From Puccinia triticina (taxonomy: Eukaryota; Basidiomycota; Pucciniomycetes; Pucciniales; Pucciniaceae): a DNA stretch of 64,000 nt. Under the pieces are notes generated by a model, which worked only from the letters and a program-made list of their open reading frames with translations, did no database searches and had not been told where the DNA came from. Below are positions 1-10,739 of the stretch, in pieces (position 1 is the first letter of the stretch; each line of letters begins with the position of its first letter). Location: assembly GCF_026914185.1 (NCBI RefSeq), contig NC_070572.1, positions 3,348,001 to 3,412,000 on the forward strand. Direction: 5' to 3'. Both the position numbers and the translations under genes were made by a program.

Positions 1-23
1 ACCAAAGGGTTGATCTGAATCCA

Positions 24-1377
24 TCAAGTCTTGGAGTAATATGTCTCAGTGTTTCCCAATTCAAGGGCATGTCTATGTGTCATTGGGGCTTCATCCCAAA
101 TGATAAGCTTTGATTGCCTCAACACATCAGCCTTTTGAGAATGTTTTGTGATTGAAGAAACTGAATTTTGCAGAAGCTTTGGAGGAATCCCAAAATTCAA
201 CTGAGCAGTCCTGCCATATGGCATGTTCATAGCTACAATTCCTGTGGGTTCAGAGAGAATAAAAATTAAGATGGTATGACTGGGAAAATGAGACCTCACC
301 ACTTCTTGCACCTGTGATAGCAACTCTTTGGGTTGATCTGACATTTTCCAGTAAGCAGTTGTATCAGAAAGTCTTTCCAGATCCCCCTGGACCATCATTA
401 AAGGAGCAAGCAGGTTGTTCTGAATAGCATGCATTGATGATCTGATCAAAGCCTGATCTCTGCTGATTGTTCAAATGATTTGCATTGTCAATATGAGATA
501 TCCACATGTTGAAGACCATTTTGTAAAAGGATTGGATTGATTACTTCAATCATCTGATTTGTCATGAGTGCATCATCTTGAAATCCCTGATGGATCTCCA
601 GTCTTCAGTCATGTAATGGGAGGAAGAATTTCCTAAACACAGAGGGTATTAAGGTTGAAATTTTGCTATAAGTATGCCAAATGACTTTTGCAAATAAGAT
701 GGCATCATTTTTTCATTTGCTTCAGCCATTGTGGCTTCCAAATAATGATCATTTTCCAACAGACCCCGGGCCAAAGCAGCTGAACAAAAACTGTTAATTT
801 GTCTCTGAAATGTACAAAGATCATCAAAAGAGGTTGCACCAGTGACATGATTGAGTAGTAGCTGCCATCTTTCTGCATCAGAAGGATAAACTGCATAAAT
901 TCTATCAATTAAAAAACCCCTCTGCCTTGGCTTCCATTCTTTGCTTGTGGGGTGCCATGTATAGTCCTGGATGTCAAAAAAAAATATGGAGAGATAAGTT
1001 GCAGATAGTTTGAAAGAGAAAATCCTCCAGCATGCTTCTGGAGCTGCTACCCATCAATAATCTCTGAATCTATTCACCCCATCAATATTTTCTTCAACAT
1101 CCAAGGCTGATTTATCATAATATTTGTACAGGTATTTGACTGCACAAATTTCTACATTGATGTGACAGTGAAATTTGGCTGATAAGTATGAATTGGAGGG
1201 CATGACCCAGCAGTTGTCAATGATAAAGTGGTTATTTCCTCTTGTGATTGTTAGTTCATTGTAAATTCTCCTATACAACTGGTAAGAATTTTCATTCATT
1301 AGAATTTCAGGGGAGTTGACTTTGGGATTGTTGTTGTGGGTGTTGTTGAAATTGCATTTGATTTGGTGTTCTTGCAT
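24..1377 (-). pseudogene. Helitron replicase/PIF1-like helicase remnant
   Basis: Read on the minus strand, the fragments come in the order of a Helitron protein. First is the post-Rep segment (1054-1377), with HFIIDNCWVMP, FHCHINVEICA and KYLYKY. Next come PEACWRIFSF, RQRGFLIDRIYAVYP and NHVTGATSFDDL (about 700-1000). Then follows a Walker A loop, GPGGSGKT (about 370-400), directly followed by an in-frame stop. Last is MPYGRTAQLNFGIP and KLIIWDEAPMTHRHALE (24-250), typical of PIF1-like helicases of Helitrons. Several frameshifts and stops make it non-functional. The family assignment rests on motif recognition. Confidence 0.8.
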
Positions 1378-1502
1378 AATGTTTGGGAAAATGAAAATCT
1401 GGATTAGAAACCCCCCTTGAAAATTTTTGTGATGGAATGGGAAAATGAAAATCAGGGTTATAAAACCTTCTTGAAGTGTGTTGTGATGGTATGTATTCTC
1501 TT

Positions 1503-1598
1503 AAAGTGGCTGGTCTGATGATTACCAAAGTGGCTGTTCTAATGAATACCAAAGTGGCTGGTCTGTTGATTACCAAAGTGGCGGGTCTGTTGAATGCC
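1503..1598. repeat. 24-bp minisatellite, four units
   Basis: Four tandem 24-base units of the form AAAGTGGCTGGTCTGNTGAT plus NACC. On the minus strand, in phase with the Helitron remnant, they would encode a repeated RPATLV motif. The unit length is a multiple of three, so expansion would not shift a frame. Confidence 0.85.
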
Positions 1599-3284
1599 AA
1601 AGTTGTTGTCCAAAATTTATCCTGTACTGGTAGTTTTGTGTACATGAAGATTATCTAGATCATTACAAATATGGGAAATCTTGTTAAACCACTTCTTTGT
1701 ATAGCAGTCTCATTTTTTTTATTGTGAAAAGAAAGTGAAGGGGAAGAAGATTCTGCAAAATAATGTTGTGTTTCTCTGAATCTAGCTTGCTGTTCTGCAG
1801 CATAAGCTCTTCTCAATTGTTCATTGGATTGTTGCATTTTTGCAATGAAAAAAAGCAAAGGATTATTAATCAGAACGGGGAAGTTAATTGAGGTGTGATG
1901 AGGAGGATAGTAGTGGGTGGTGTCTGACGAGTGGATTGGTTGGGGGGAACTAAAAGCAGATTGTGTTGATTGTGTTGTTTATATAATGTGTTATGTTGAA
2001 GGTTCAGATGGGTACAATCAGCCATTTTCAAGGTTATAGATGTGTAACCAAGTCCAATGAAGCTGATTGCCTCAACAGACTTGGTTGTTGGTGTGAAGCC
2101 AAGTCTGATGAAGCAGAATTGTTGTGGAAGTGGTTATCAATGATATTGAAGACAATTACCGGTGTGGATATCTGTCCAAGCAATCTGCACATCCCTAAGG
2201 GAACACTGAACCGAGTCAAAGCAAGTCCGTTGAACGGAGTCCAGGGATGGAGTATAAATTTATGGGGTCCTTCCAGCAGACTTGGAGTTGTCCACTCAGT
2301 CTTGATGGCCGCAGTCCTCCAGAGAGCGCGAGTATGCCTTGCTGAGGAGGTGTGAAGCGGCTCCAACTTCCTTCACCCAATGGCTGGTATACACCCAACA
2401 ATCTGCTTGAACAGACTGGGTTATAGATGTCTCACCCTGTCTGTTCAAGCAAAATTAAAATCAATGCCGGCGTTACATGCATACCAACGCCGGCGTTACT
2501 TGCATAGACAGATTTTGTATGGGTTTGTTTGGCCCCCAGACCCTATATCTTGAGTTATATGTAAATAATGAGGATCAATAAGACCCCTTTGTATGGCAGC
2601 CTTGTTTTGTGCATTTTGAAAAGAAAATGAAAGGGAAGAAAATGCTGCAACAGATCATTTCCTTTTTCTGAATGTACTTTGCCTTTATGCTGCATAAGCT
2701 CTTCACAAATGTTCAATGGATTTTTGCATTTTTGCAATGAAAAATGAAAAGATTTGAGAATCAGAATAGGGAATTTAATTGAGGTGTGAATTGATGAGTG
2801 GGACAGTATACTCATCAAAGTGGGTGGTGTCTGATGGCCAGTTGTTGGAGTGTATGTAGCCAAGCCTGATAAAGCAGACTGCTTCAACAGACTCAGTTGT
2901 TGGTGTGCAGCTGAGTCTGATGAAGCAGATTTGTAACGGAAGTGGTTATCAATGTGTTCACTTTTACCGGTGACACATCTGGAAGCGAGTCCGTTCAAGC
3001 ATCTGGTGCTGAACGGAGTCTCTTACAGACATGCAGTACGGATGGGTTGAATGGATTCTGTTAAACTTACAGGCACGCCATACAAAGTTGTGGGTGTGCC
3101 GCGTCGCCATTCCGTTCCAGAAGACTGGCACACATATTCCAGAGACACAGAGCTGGCTGCTGGGACTTGAGCGAGTCCGTTCAAGCAGTCTGATTTGAAC
3201 TGAAATGGTGACGTCTCACCCAAAGCTGCTTGAACGGACTCCTTAATACAAAAAGAGCATTGACGCCGGCGTTACATGCATACC

Positions 3285-3751
3285 AACGTTGGGCCGCTAC
3301 ACTACACTACGCTACAGGGCCACTTAGCGTTAGCGTAGCGTCAAAAAGCGCCCGCCCATTTTTGAGTAGCGTTAGCGCGCTGTTAGCGCCGCTATGCTGC
3401 GCTACGTTTCAGCGGCGCTAACAGGGCGCCAATTTTTTGTTAGTGTTAGCGCGCCGCTACAGTCACTACGCTGCGCTACAGCGCTTTTAGCGGAAAAAAG
3501 GCCTTTTTTTCCAGCTAAAAGCACTGTGGCGCACCGTAGCGCGCGCTCTTTTGCGCCCTGCGTGTGTAGCGTTAGCGCAATTGCGCGCATCTGCGCTAAC
3601 GCTACGCTAACAGCTAAATTAGCTGTGCACCCTTTGCGCGTAGCATTAGCGCAGAAAGGCGCAATTCCGCTAACGCTACGCTAAAATGTAGCGGAATTCC
3701 GCTACGCTACGCCACGCTAACGCTACGGTTAGCGTAGCTTGCCCACCGTTG
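3285..3751. mobile_element. TAGCG-word non-autonomous DNA transposon, copy 1
   Basis: The interior consists almost wholly of overlapping TAGCG, CGCTA and GCGCTAAC words on both strands. Left end AACGTTGGGC, right end GCCCACCGTTG (inverted, one mismatch over the first ten bases). The flanks are an exact 8-bp direct repeat, TGCATACC (3277-3284 and 3752-3759). The related Helitron sequence near 2480 has this site once, so it serves as an approximate empty site. An 8-bp duplication fits hAT-type insertion; that assignment is inferred. There is no credible coding capacity. Confidence 0.75.
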
Positions 3752-3882
3752 TGCATACCAACGCCGGAGTTACTTGCATGACATAAACTTGTACAGGATA
3801 TTGACGCCGGCGTTACTCGCATGACAGATAACTGTACAGGTTTGTTTGGCCCCCAGAGGCTATTCCTTTAGTTATATGTAGA

Positions 3883-3914
3883 CTAGAGTCCAAGGCGGCT
3901 TCGCCGCTGCAGGG
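3883..3914 (-). other. Helitron 3' terminus (hairpin plus CTAG)
   Basis: On the minus strand the sequence folds as GCGGC-GAA-GCCGC and is followed after eight bases by CTAG. This is the expected 3' structure of a Helitron. The same word family recurs at 4050-4079 (minus) and 52830-52858 (plus). Confidence 0.7.
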
Positions 3915-4049
3915 AACTAATACAATTCCCAAAAATCTAGCATTAACTCACCCCAACTCCCCTTACTTACCTTCACAATATTTGCAACTTGACGCCCTCT
4001 CACACCTCCAGAAGCCCTGATCAAATTGGATCTGCAAAAATAATTCTCT

Positions 4050-4079
4050 CTAGAGTTTGAAGTGGCTTTGCCGCTGCAG
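4050..4079 (-). other. Second, degenerate Helitron 3' terminus
   Basis: The minus strand has GCGGC-AAA-GCCAC followed by a spacer and CTAG, a diverged copy of the 3' terminus at 3883. It lies 167 bases inside Helitron B, so the element has two candidate ends, one probably ancestral. Confidence 0.5.
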
Positions 4080-4539
4080 GGTACCAAGGGAGTATTTTTT
4101 CACCCTTGACAGGCTGCCTGCCATGGGTGATAATAGTTACATGCAGATCAAATTGCTGGATTTCTAAGTAGTGGTTGATTTAACAGATCTGATTTTAGCT
4201 TTCTCTCACAGAATGCCACAAGCACTACAACCCCAGATTTTCTCTCAAGCTACAGATGAATGAGTGTAGGACCCGGGCAATCCTCTGCTGAACTGGCTCA
4301 TGTAACCAGTCATACAACTTTTTTTTCCAAAACAATGCTCATGAATAACTGCAATTTGGTAGCAATTTTGGATTTTCTTTTTGAACTGACACACTCATGT
4401 AGTTGTTCAGAGCTGGCAGTGGTAGCAAAATTGCTTGAGGTCATGAGAAAGATGTACTAAGCAGTCCAAAAATAGTTGCAAAAATAGCACATGGCTGAAA
4501 ATAAAACATTTCATGGTGAGGGTGAAGATTACATTTGTC

Positions 4540-5169
4540 AACAGTGCAAGAGCTACGCTACAGAAAGCGGCAGCGTAGCAAAAGCGTAGCGGTTTTAGCC
4601 TCGCTTCGCTAAGCTTTTTGTAGCGGACTTGGCGCTTCGCTATTCGCTACATTTCTTAAGGGTAAAAAATTAAAGAAAATAGCGCGCTTTTTTTAGCGCA
4701 GAGTAGCGGCAATTCGCTACGCTTCTCGCTATAGTAGCGGAAAAAACGCTACTGTAGTGATTTTGCTGCGCTACCATAGCACCATTCAAACATCAATACT
4801 GCACATCATAAAATGATGGAGGATTGATGTTTGTGTACTATTTGTGGCATTTTCCACCAAAAGGCAGAGATGCCCGCTACGCTTTTGGCACAAAAGCGAC
4901 CCGGTTCGCTACGCTTTTGGCGCTAAAAAGCGCTATTAGCGCCAAAAAGCGTCAATTTTTCCGCTGCGCTATACTGTAGCGAAGCGGCAAAAAAAAGCGC
5001 TTCGCTACGCGCAGGCCAAAACTGCAGTAGCGGTTCTGGCGCTTCGCTACCGCTCAAAGTAGCGATTTTCCGCTAGCGCTAACGCTATTCTGGATCCAGA
5101 GTAGCGTGTTTCCGCTTCGCTACGCAAAAGCGCCGCTTTTTGTAGCGAAGCGTAGCTCTTGCAGTGTTG
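4540..5169. mobile_element. TAGCG-word non-autonomous DNA transposon, copy 2
   Basis: The composition matches the element at 3285. The termini are long inverted repeats: the left AACAGTGCAAGAGCTACGC matches the inverted right end GCAAGAGCTACGC with one mismatch before it. The flanks CATTTGTC and CATTTATG agree at six of eight positions, consistent with an aged 8-bp duplication. A non-TAGCG patch (about 4785-4870) contains its own hairpin (CAAACATCAAT paired with ATTGATGTTTG) and may be a nested insertion. Confidence 0.7.
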
Positions 5170-6149
5170 CATTTATGAACATACTCATTTAAATGCTATT
5201 GGATTTTTTTTTCCAGCACAAACCCCAAGTTTTGCCCGCAACAGAAGTGCATTTTTGCCCATATTTACATGACCTGGTTCAATAGAGGTGTGCTGTGGTC
5301 CTATGAACCTGAATCTTACCAAGCCAGTTTGTGTTAATATGGTGTTGAGCAGTAGCAGATTAGCTTACTCTGGGATTAGCGCTAATCCAGGCCCTCAACT
5401 GCATTTGCGGGCGAAATAGATGACTAAGTATCTTGTATGCACCTCCAGCTTATGTAAGCTGTTTTTGGCGCATACTTTTGTGGGGAGGAGTGTCTGCATT
5501 ATGGATGCTCTAAGTCCCTCAAAGAGGCTTGTTAAGCCTACCCCCCAGGGGCCAAAGTCTTGAGGGATTTTTTAGTTTACAACTGGGTAGAAAGATGAAG
5601 ATTTTAAGTGATCACCTGGTGTGGATTAGCAACCTGATATAGCAACTCCCTTGGAGATGCTCTAAGGTCAAACTCTTCAAGTCACTTAACTACAGCTGAA
5701 CATGCTGCCTAGCCAGGGCACTTGTACAGTTGAGATATGAAACTGATACCTTGATCAGCAGACCATCAAATGGAATCAATCTGCAAGAACTGTTGTCAAT
5801 AGGTAAGAAATATAATCTTATCATGTTTAGGTAGATGACATTCTAGTTTGACCTGCTGTTGTGAAATAGGCCAGAAGAACAAAATATCAGTCAGGCATTA
5901 TGTAAGAGGAGTGCCATGTCAATGAATTTGGTTCTGTGGCCACACCCTTCAGTCTCACCATGTTTAAACTGCTTTTTTGTTTTGTTTGTTGCTGATAATT
6001 ATGAATATAATAAAGCATAATTAAAAAGGAAAGTGTCGGGAAAGACATGGTATTCTAGGTTAATTTACTGCAGTGAAAAAAGCAAACAAAAAGAAATATC
6101 ATTCAGGCAATCTCGGCGAATTCAGTATTTGGTCAAGCCTCCCTTATGT
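5170..6149. other. Non-coding stretch inside Helitron B
   Basis: No supportable gene. TTTTGCCCGCAA (about 5232) and, inverted, TTGCGGGCGAAA (about 5405) could bound a small MITE, but no target duplication is evident. A pyrimidine-rich, AT-rich stretch follows. Confidence 0.4.
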
Positions 6150-7420
6150 CTTGTTACACTTCAGCAAAGGGGGTGTTGTTTACAATCATGCGCCTTGATG
6201 GTCTGGAAAAGGCCCGCGCCAAACACGCCAGAGGCCGGATTTCCCGGCTGAGCATCGGTCGCATATGGTTACTCTTGACTTGCCGGCGGAGCGACCGGCA
6301 GTTGAGCACCTTGAGGCCCGGGCTGAGCGCCGAAAAGGGCACCCAGGGCCACCAGCGATGAGTGGCCTTCTGAGATCCGAGACGCTGCCCTTCTGGCCAG
6401 GGATGTAGTGGAGGACGTTGAAGAAGTGTGAGTGGGCAGCTTCCAGGCCACGGCCCTTGGAGCACTTCCTCCCGAGTGACGGCTTGCGACAGAAGCTAGG
6501 TGCTTGTGCTCGAGTTCAAAGTTGAGTCGTGGCCTTCCTGGCTGCCCGAGCCGGCCAATGGGGGACTCTTCAACAAGCCCGGCGTGACGCTAGAAGGCAC
6601 CTATGGGAATTGCTTGCCGATTTTGGCCTGCTTCTCGGCCAATGAGACCTAATTGGCAGGTCAAAGATTAGGAACGGTGCTGCAAGTAAGGTTGAGATCA
6701 GGCCTGTCAGATGCCAGGACAGAGCTGGAGAGGCAAGAGGCAGTGAGACTCACGTTGAGGCGGGCATCTTTCTTCGGCCGGCTGTTCGTTGGAGAGGATG
6801 GAGCACTGGTGTAGCCGAGATTAGGCTATATACTACCGAGGCCTTTGCGCGAGCGGGTGTCACCAACACAGCTTTGGGTTTCAACGGATACCTCTGGGGG
6901 TGGAGTTGAGAGGGAGAGCAGTCGTCCTCACCTGACTTGGAGGCACAGGCCCATGGCAGAGCCGGGTGGGTGAGCTAAGCGGAGTCCCGCTGTCCAAAGA
7001 GCGTGGGCTTTGTCGGGAGGAGCTGGGCTGCATCCAAGCACGCGAACGGCAATGGTTACGCTAGGAGGCGGAGAATTGGGTGTTTTGATTGGCTGCGAGG
7101 GCGGTAAGCCAGCTGGGTGTCTGGAGGCAGCCGCGTGAAACTGGCTGATAATTTGGGGCAACGGAGCCATTGGGGAAGCGCCCAACTTTTGGTCCATGTT
7201 CATCGTCTCTTCATCACACGCATGTGGCTGGTGGCAGGTGTGCTACAAGGCGACGGTTGGGAGACCCGTGGTTGATATGGCCATGTCGATCATGCCGCAA
7301 GGGGTTTGTCAAATTTCAAGATGGCGCGGTGAGGTGGACATGTGCGGTGGCGGAAAAGCAAGGGGTGGTCAGCATATCAACAGGCCGTGGCTGCGGCAAC
7401 AATGAGCACGACAATACATA
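6150..7420. other. GC-rich island inside Helitron B, possible captured gene fragment
   Basis: GC content jumps well above that of the surroundings. Several short open frames are present on the minus strand: 6928-7203, starting MNMDQKLGASPM and rich in Pro and Ser, and 6154-6465. None matches a family I recognise, and no frame spans the island. Helitrons often capture host gene pieces, so the island may be one, but that is inference. Direct sequence evidence supports only the sharp composition boundary. Confidence 0.35.
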
Positions 7421-7850
7421 GCAGAAAGAAAACGTACCATGGGTGAATTGTATTGACTGGAGGCTATTTAAAGTGAGTGAGGTTGGGGTGCTTGTCCCCC
7501 CAGGGGATCCGGTTTTGTCCTACCCCCTCCATGGAGCGCGCTAATCATTTGATTAGGCCCCCCTTGAAATTCAATTTGACCGGCCCACTTTTGCTTGTTG
7601 CTGTGGCACAAGCTGGAGGGTCAATCCGAGGTGTCCTCTGGGGTATTTGGGGATTATTTTCAACTTTTTATGTGCTTTTTGCTCATGAGCACAGGCAAAA
7701 ACCATGATCTTGCCTTCTGTGTTTCTGTGATTTTAATAAACTTGGATAAATCATAAAATCATAAAAATATTTTGGTGAGGAAATTTTGTATTACATAATC
7801 AGACAGTCATATCCCCTGCAAAAAAGATTTTATGATTTTATGATTTACAA

Positions 7851-8040
7851 GGGGAAGCCCCCAAATTTGGGGTTCCAGGGGGTGTTAAAGTCATAGGGGT
7901 TTGTAAATCACAGCAAGGGATAAAGGGGAAGCCCCCAAATTTGGGGTTCCAGGGGGTGTTAAAGTCATAGGGGTTTGTAAATCACAGCAAGGGCATAGCC
8001 CCCAAATTTAGGGTTACAGGGGGTGTGAAAGTCACAGGAT
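7851..8040. repeat. 74-bp direct repeat, about 2.6 units
   Basis: Units beginning GGGGAAGCCCCCAAATTTGG start at 7851 and 7925. A third, diverged unit with a small deletion starts near 7990. They lie beside short direct repeats of ATCATAAAAT at 7745-7850. Confidence 0.8.
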
Positions 8041-8381
8041 GTAAAAGGCCCAAAAGGGAATGGGACAGCGCAAAGGAAATGACATAAAATTTTCAACCCT
8101 TTGATGATGCAATTTCAGGGTGACTATACATTCAGTCAAAGGAGAAACCAAATTTCAACTGAAAAATAGGTCAAAACACAACATTTCAAGTGAAAACTGG
8201 GTGAAATAAGGGCATTTTATTTTGGGAAAAGACACAAAATGTCTTACTGAAAAAGTAAATATTTGGAAAAATGGTGATGAGAGATACTCAAAAACTCTGA
8301 AAATGTGAGAGAAATTCCTTTTAAACAATTTTTGAAGTTTGTTATGAAGGGTGGCCACTTTCAGGCTGTGGAATGACTACC

Positions 8382-8706
8382 TTAGTAGTTTGGCTTGACT
8401 TGCTTCTTGACAATGCAAAACACAGGTTCATGAAGTACAATGCCAAAATTACCAATCTTTTGACCTTGAGATTTATTGATTGTGAGGGAGGAGGCCAGAT
8501 TGACAGGAAATCTCTTGTGTATGAGCTTGAAAGGCAGTCCAGACAGCTCCAGACTTATCTGGGTCAGATGTGAAAGGAATGGGACTCTGAGGGATGGGCA
8601 CAGAATCATTAACTCTGTTACCTGATACAACTCTTGTGTAAATCACATTTGGGCCCAACCTGGTTCCATTACAAAGCCCCATTGTCCAATCAAGGTTCCT
8701 GAGCAT
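8382..8706 (-). pseudogene. Helitron helicase C-terminal fragment
   Basis: Two overlapping minus-strand frames give the PIF1-like helicase tail: LLRNLD-like and GLCNGTRL in one frame, then FPVNLASSLTINKSQGQ and VGIDL-like GNFGIVLHEPVF in the other. These correspond to the LCNGTRL and TINKSQGQ motifs that close Helitron helicases. A frameshift lies between them. Confidence 0.8.
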
Positions 8707-8869
8707 TATTATTAAGCAATTTGGTCACCTGTTGGGAGTTTGTAAACTCTTTGATCCACATTTGCAGCATTATCAGTAAGCCTTATTGAGTGATTTGGAT
8801 TTATTTCAGATGGAACAAATTCAAACTGTTGCATGAGAGGATATTAATGGTGAAGGATTGTTTAGATTC

Positions 8870-9189
8870 TTTGCATAAGTCCTGGAAGTAGATCTTGACC
8901 ATGAACTCTGTGGTTTTCAAACTCATTTTCTGTGTCATATATGTTCAGCTGTAAGAATTTGGGGAATTCCTGTGAAAGTGGAAGCAAACTTCCAATGTTA
9001 ACGGTGAATTGTACCCTTCACTTTGAATGTATGGATACCTTCACCTTGATTGTTGAGTGCATCTCTGGTTGAGGCATTGACTCCAAGAGATGTAAATGTG
9101 AAGTTGCTATTCATCAAGTGGATGGATAGAATGAGTTGATTTCCCTCAGGTATATTGGGTTGATATGTAATTTTGAAGATCTGAAGCAA
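8870..9189 (-). pseudogene. Helitron N-terminal domain fragment
   Basis: The minus strand reads HTFKVKGTIHR, then, after a one-base shift near 9000, NIGSLLPLSQEFPKF, LQLNIYDTENEFENH and LLPGL. This is the conserved segment ahead of the Rep domain of fungal Helitrons. It lies only about 170 bases from the helicase C-terminus (8706), so the Rep domain and helicase core have been deleted. Confidence 0.7.
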
Positions 9190-10539
9190 TTCAGGGGGTG
9201 GGGGTGGTTTTTATGAAGTGATCCTGCCTTGGCGGCAGCAAAGTTAGGTTGTTTATCCTGTGAAGATTATGGCTTGACACTTCACACAACATCTCACTGC
9301 CCTCAAATTTTCTGGCCTGAACCCAGGAGGCTCAGTCCAACACCATGCATTTGGTCTGTTTACATGATTCTTGGAATATTTCCAAAGGAATGGTTACCTG
9401 TGAAATCATGTTCAACCAAATTTCCAGCAGGAGGATTATTTAAAAATCCTGCTCTTGAGATAAACTTGAATCAATTTGTTCCTGAATAAGGCCCAAATCA
9501 ATTCCAGGTGGGTCATTCCAGTTTGCGGGTATTTGCACAGGGGATAGATTTGAAGAATATTCATAAGTTTGAAATGGACTCTGCATATTTCTTGGTGAAG
9601 CAATCTGGGAGTTGAGCAAGTTAAAAATAGACAACCTGGAGGTGTGGTTGCCATGATTGTTATTTCCATGCTGGGATGGAGATTTGTGTGAGCTGTGTTC
9701 AGATTGGTTTTGTGGTTGAGGATTGAAATTGTAAGAAGATTCATGATTTAGATGATACTGTGTTTAGATTGGTTTTGTGTTTGACAATTGAAATTGTCAG
9801 GAGATTCATGATTTTGATGATACTGTGTATGCGGGGGTCTGTTGTCAATGTTGATGGAAATTTGGGGATGAAGACCACTCATGATTTGGATTATTTGATT
9901 GTTGAGTATGAGGAAAATCTTGAGGCTGATAAATAGAATGTTGATGCTCCTGCCACAGAGAAGAAGAACATGGGAATGTGAATATTGCTAGTAATGATGG
10001 GAGGGCAAGAATTGATGATAATGGGATTGTTGAGAATGAAGAGAGTGTGAAAGTTGATGATGATGGGATTGTCAAGCATATATGATGAGGGGAATTATGT
10101 AGGTGTTATGATTGCTGAATTCATGCAGATCAATTATCAGTTTAACATTGCTTGAATGGAACTGGGGTCTGTAAGAGTCTGTTTGAGCAATCTGCTTGAA
10201 CGGGATTGATTATTGATGTGTGATAAGAGTCCATTCAAGCAATATGGTGGAGCGGACTCGGTGAAATTTGATCACCAAGTCCACTTGATGAGTCTGCTTG
10301 AACAGACTTGACAACATGACTCTGGAGTCTGATTTAATGGAGTTGCTGGTCTGTTCAAGCAGAAGAGCAAACTCTCTTACCAAATCCTTTCAGAGAGTCA
10401 CACCAGGAGTCCGTTCAAGCAGAGTCAATTCAGAGGGAACGGACTCTGCATTGAACGGACGCGGTTAATACAAAAAAGTATCAACGCCGGCGTCACTTGC
10501 ATACCGACGCCTGTGTTACTCGCATGACAGGTATTTGTA

Positions 10540-10585
10540 CTGGTTTGTTTGGCCCCCAGAGGCCATTTCTTTAGTTATATGTAGA
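10540..10585 (-). other. Helitron 5' terminus (TC end)
   Basis: Minus-strand TCTACATATAACTAAAG followed by a TCTGGGGGCCAAACAAACC-type block. The same end is at 3882, with a diverged form near 2557. An A lies outside the TC here, as expected at a Helitron target. Confidence 0.7.
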
Positions 10586-10739
10586 TGCATGCATAAAATT
10601 TTGCAATCCAACTTTGAACACCATAAGTGCATCAAGCAATTTATTCAGCGCACAGAGCATTCCCAAGTCTACATGTTTCATGATTTCTGTAGTAAGGAAC
10701 ACAACACATTTATAGGATTTTAGAGCATAATCAGAGACA

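Larger units (their letters stand above)
1..3882 (-). mobile_element. Helitron A, 5' part, decayed (rolling-circle transposon)
   Basis: The minus-strand 5' terminus is at 3882 and begins TCTACATATAACTAAAG, the TC start expected of a Helitron. It continues with a GC palindrome (ACGCCGGCGT) and a block that recurs at 2470-2560 and 10490-10585. Inside are fragments of the Helitron replicase/helicase (24-1377). A near-duplicate of the 5' region (about 1680-2560 against 2570-3880) shows internal duplication, and a second, degenerate 5'-end-like sequence lies near 2557. The 3' end lies outside the window. The element is broken by the insertion at 3285-3751. Confidence 0.7.
3883..10585 (-). mobile_element. 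Helitron B, about 6.7 kb, inserted at the 5' end of Helitron A
   Basis: The 5' end, TCTACATATAACTAAAG, starts at 10585 (minus strand) with an A immediately outside. The 3' end is a small hairpin followed by CTAG ending at 3883, with a T immediately outside. That T is the first base of the Helitron A terminus. The element therefore sits in an A|T dinucleotide, as Helitrons do. It carries relics of the Helitron N-terminal region and helicase C-terminus (8382-9189), a GC-rich island (6150-7420) and the second TAGCG element. Confidence 0.65.
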
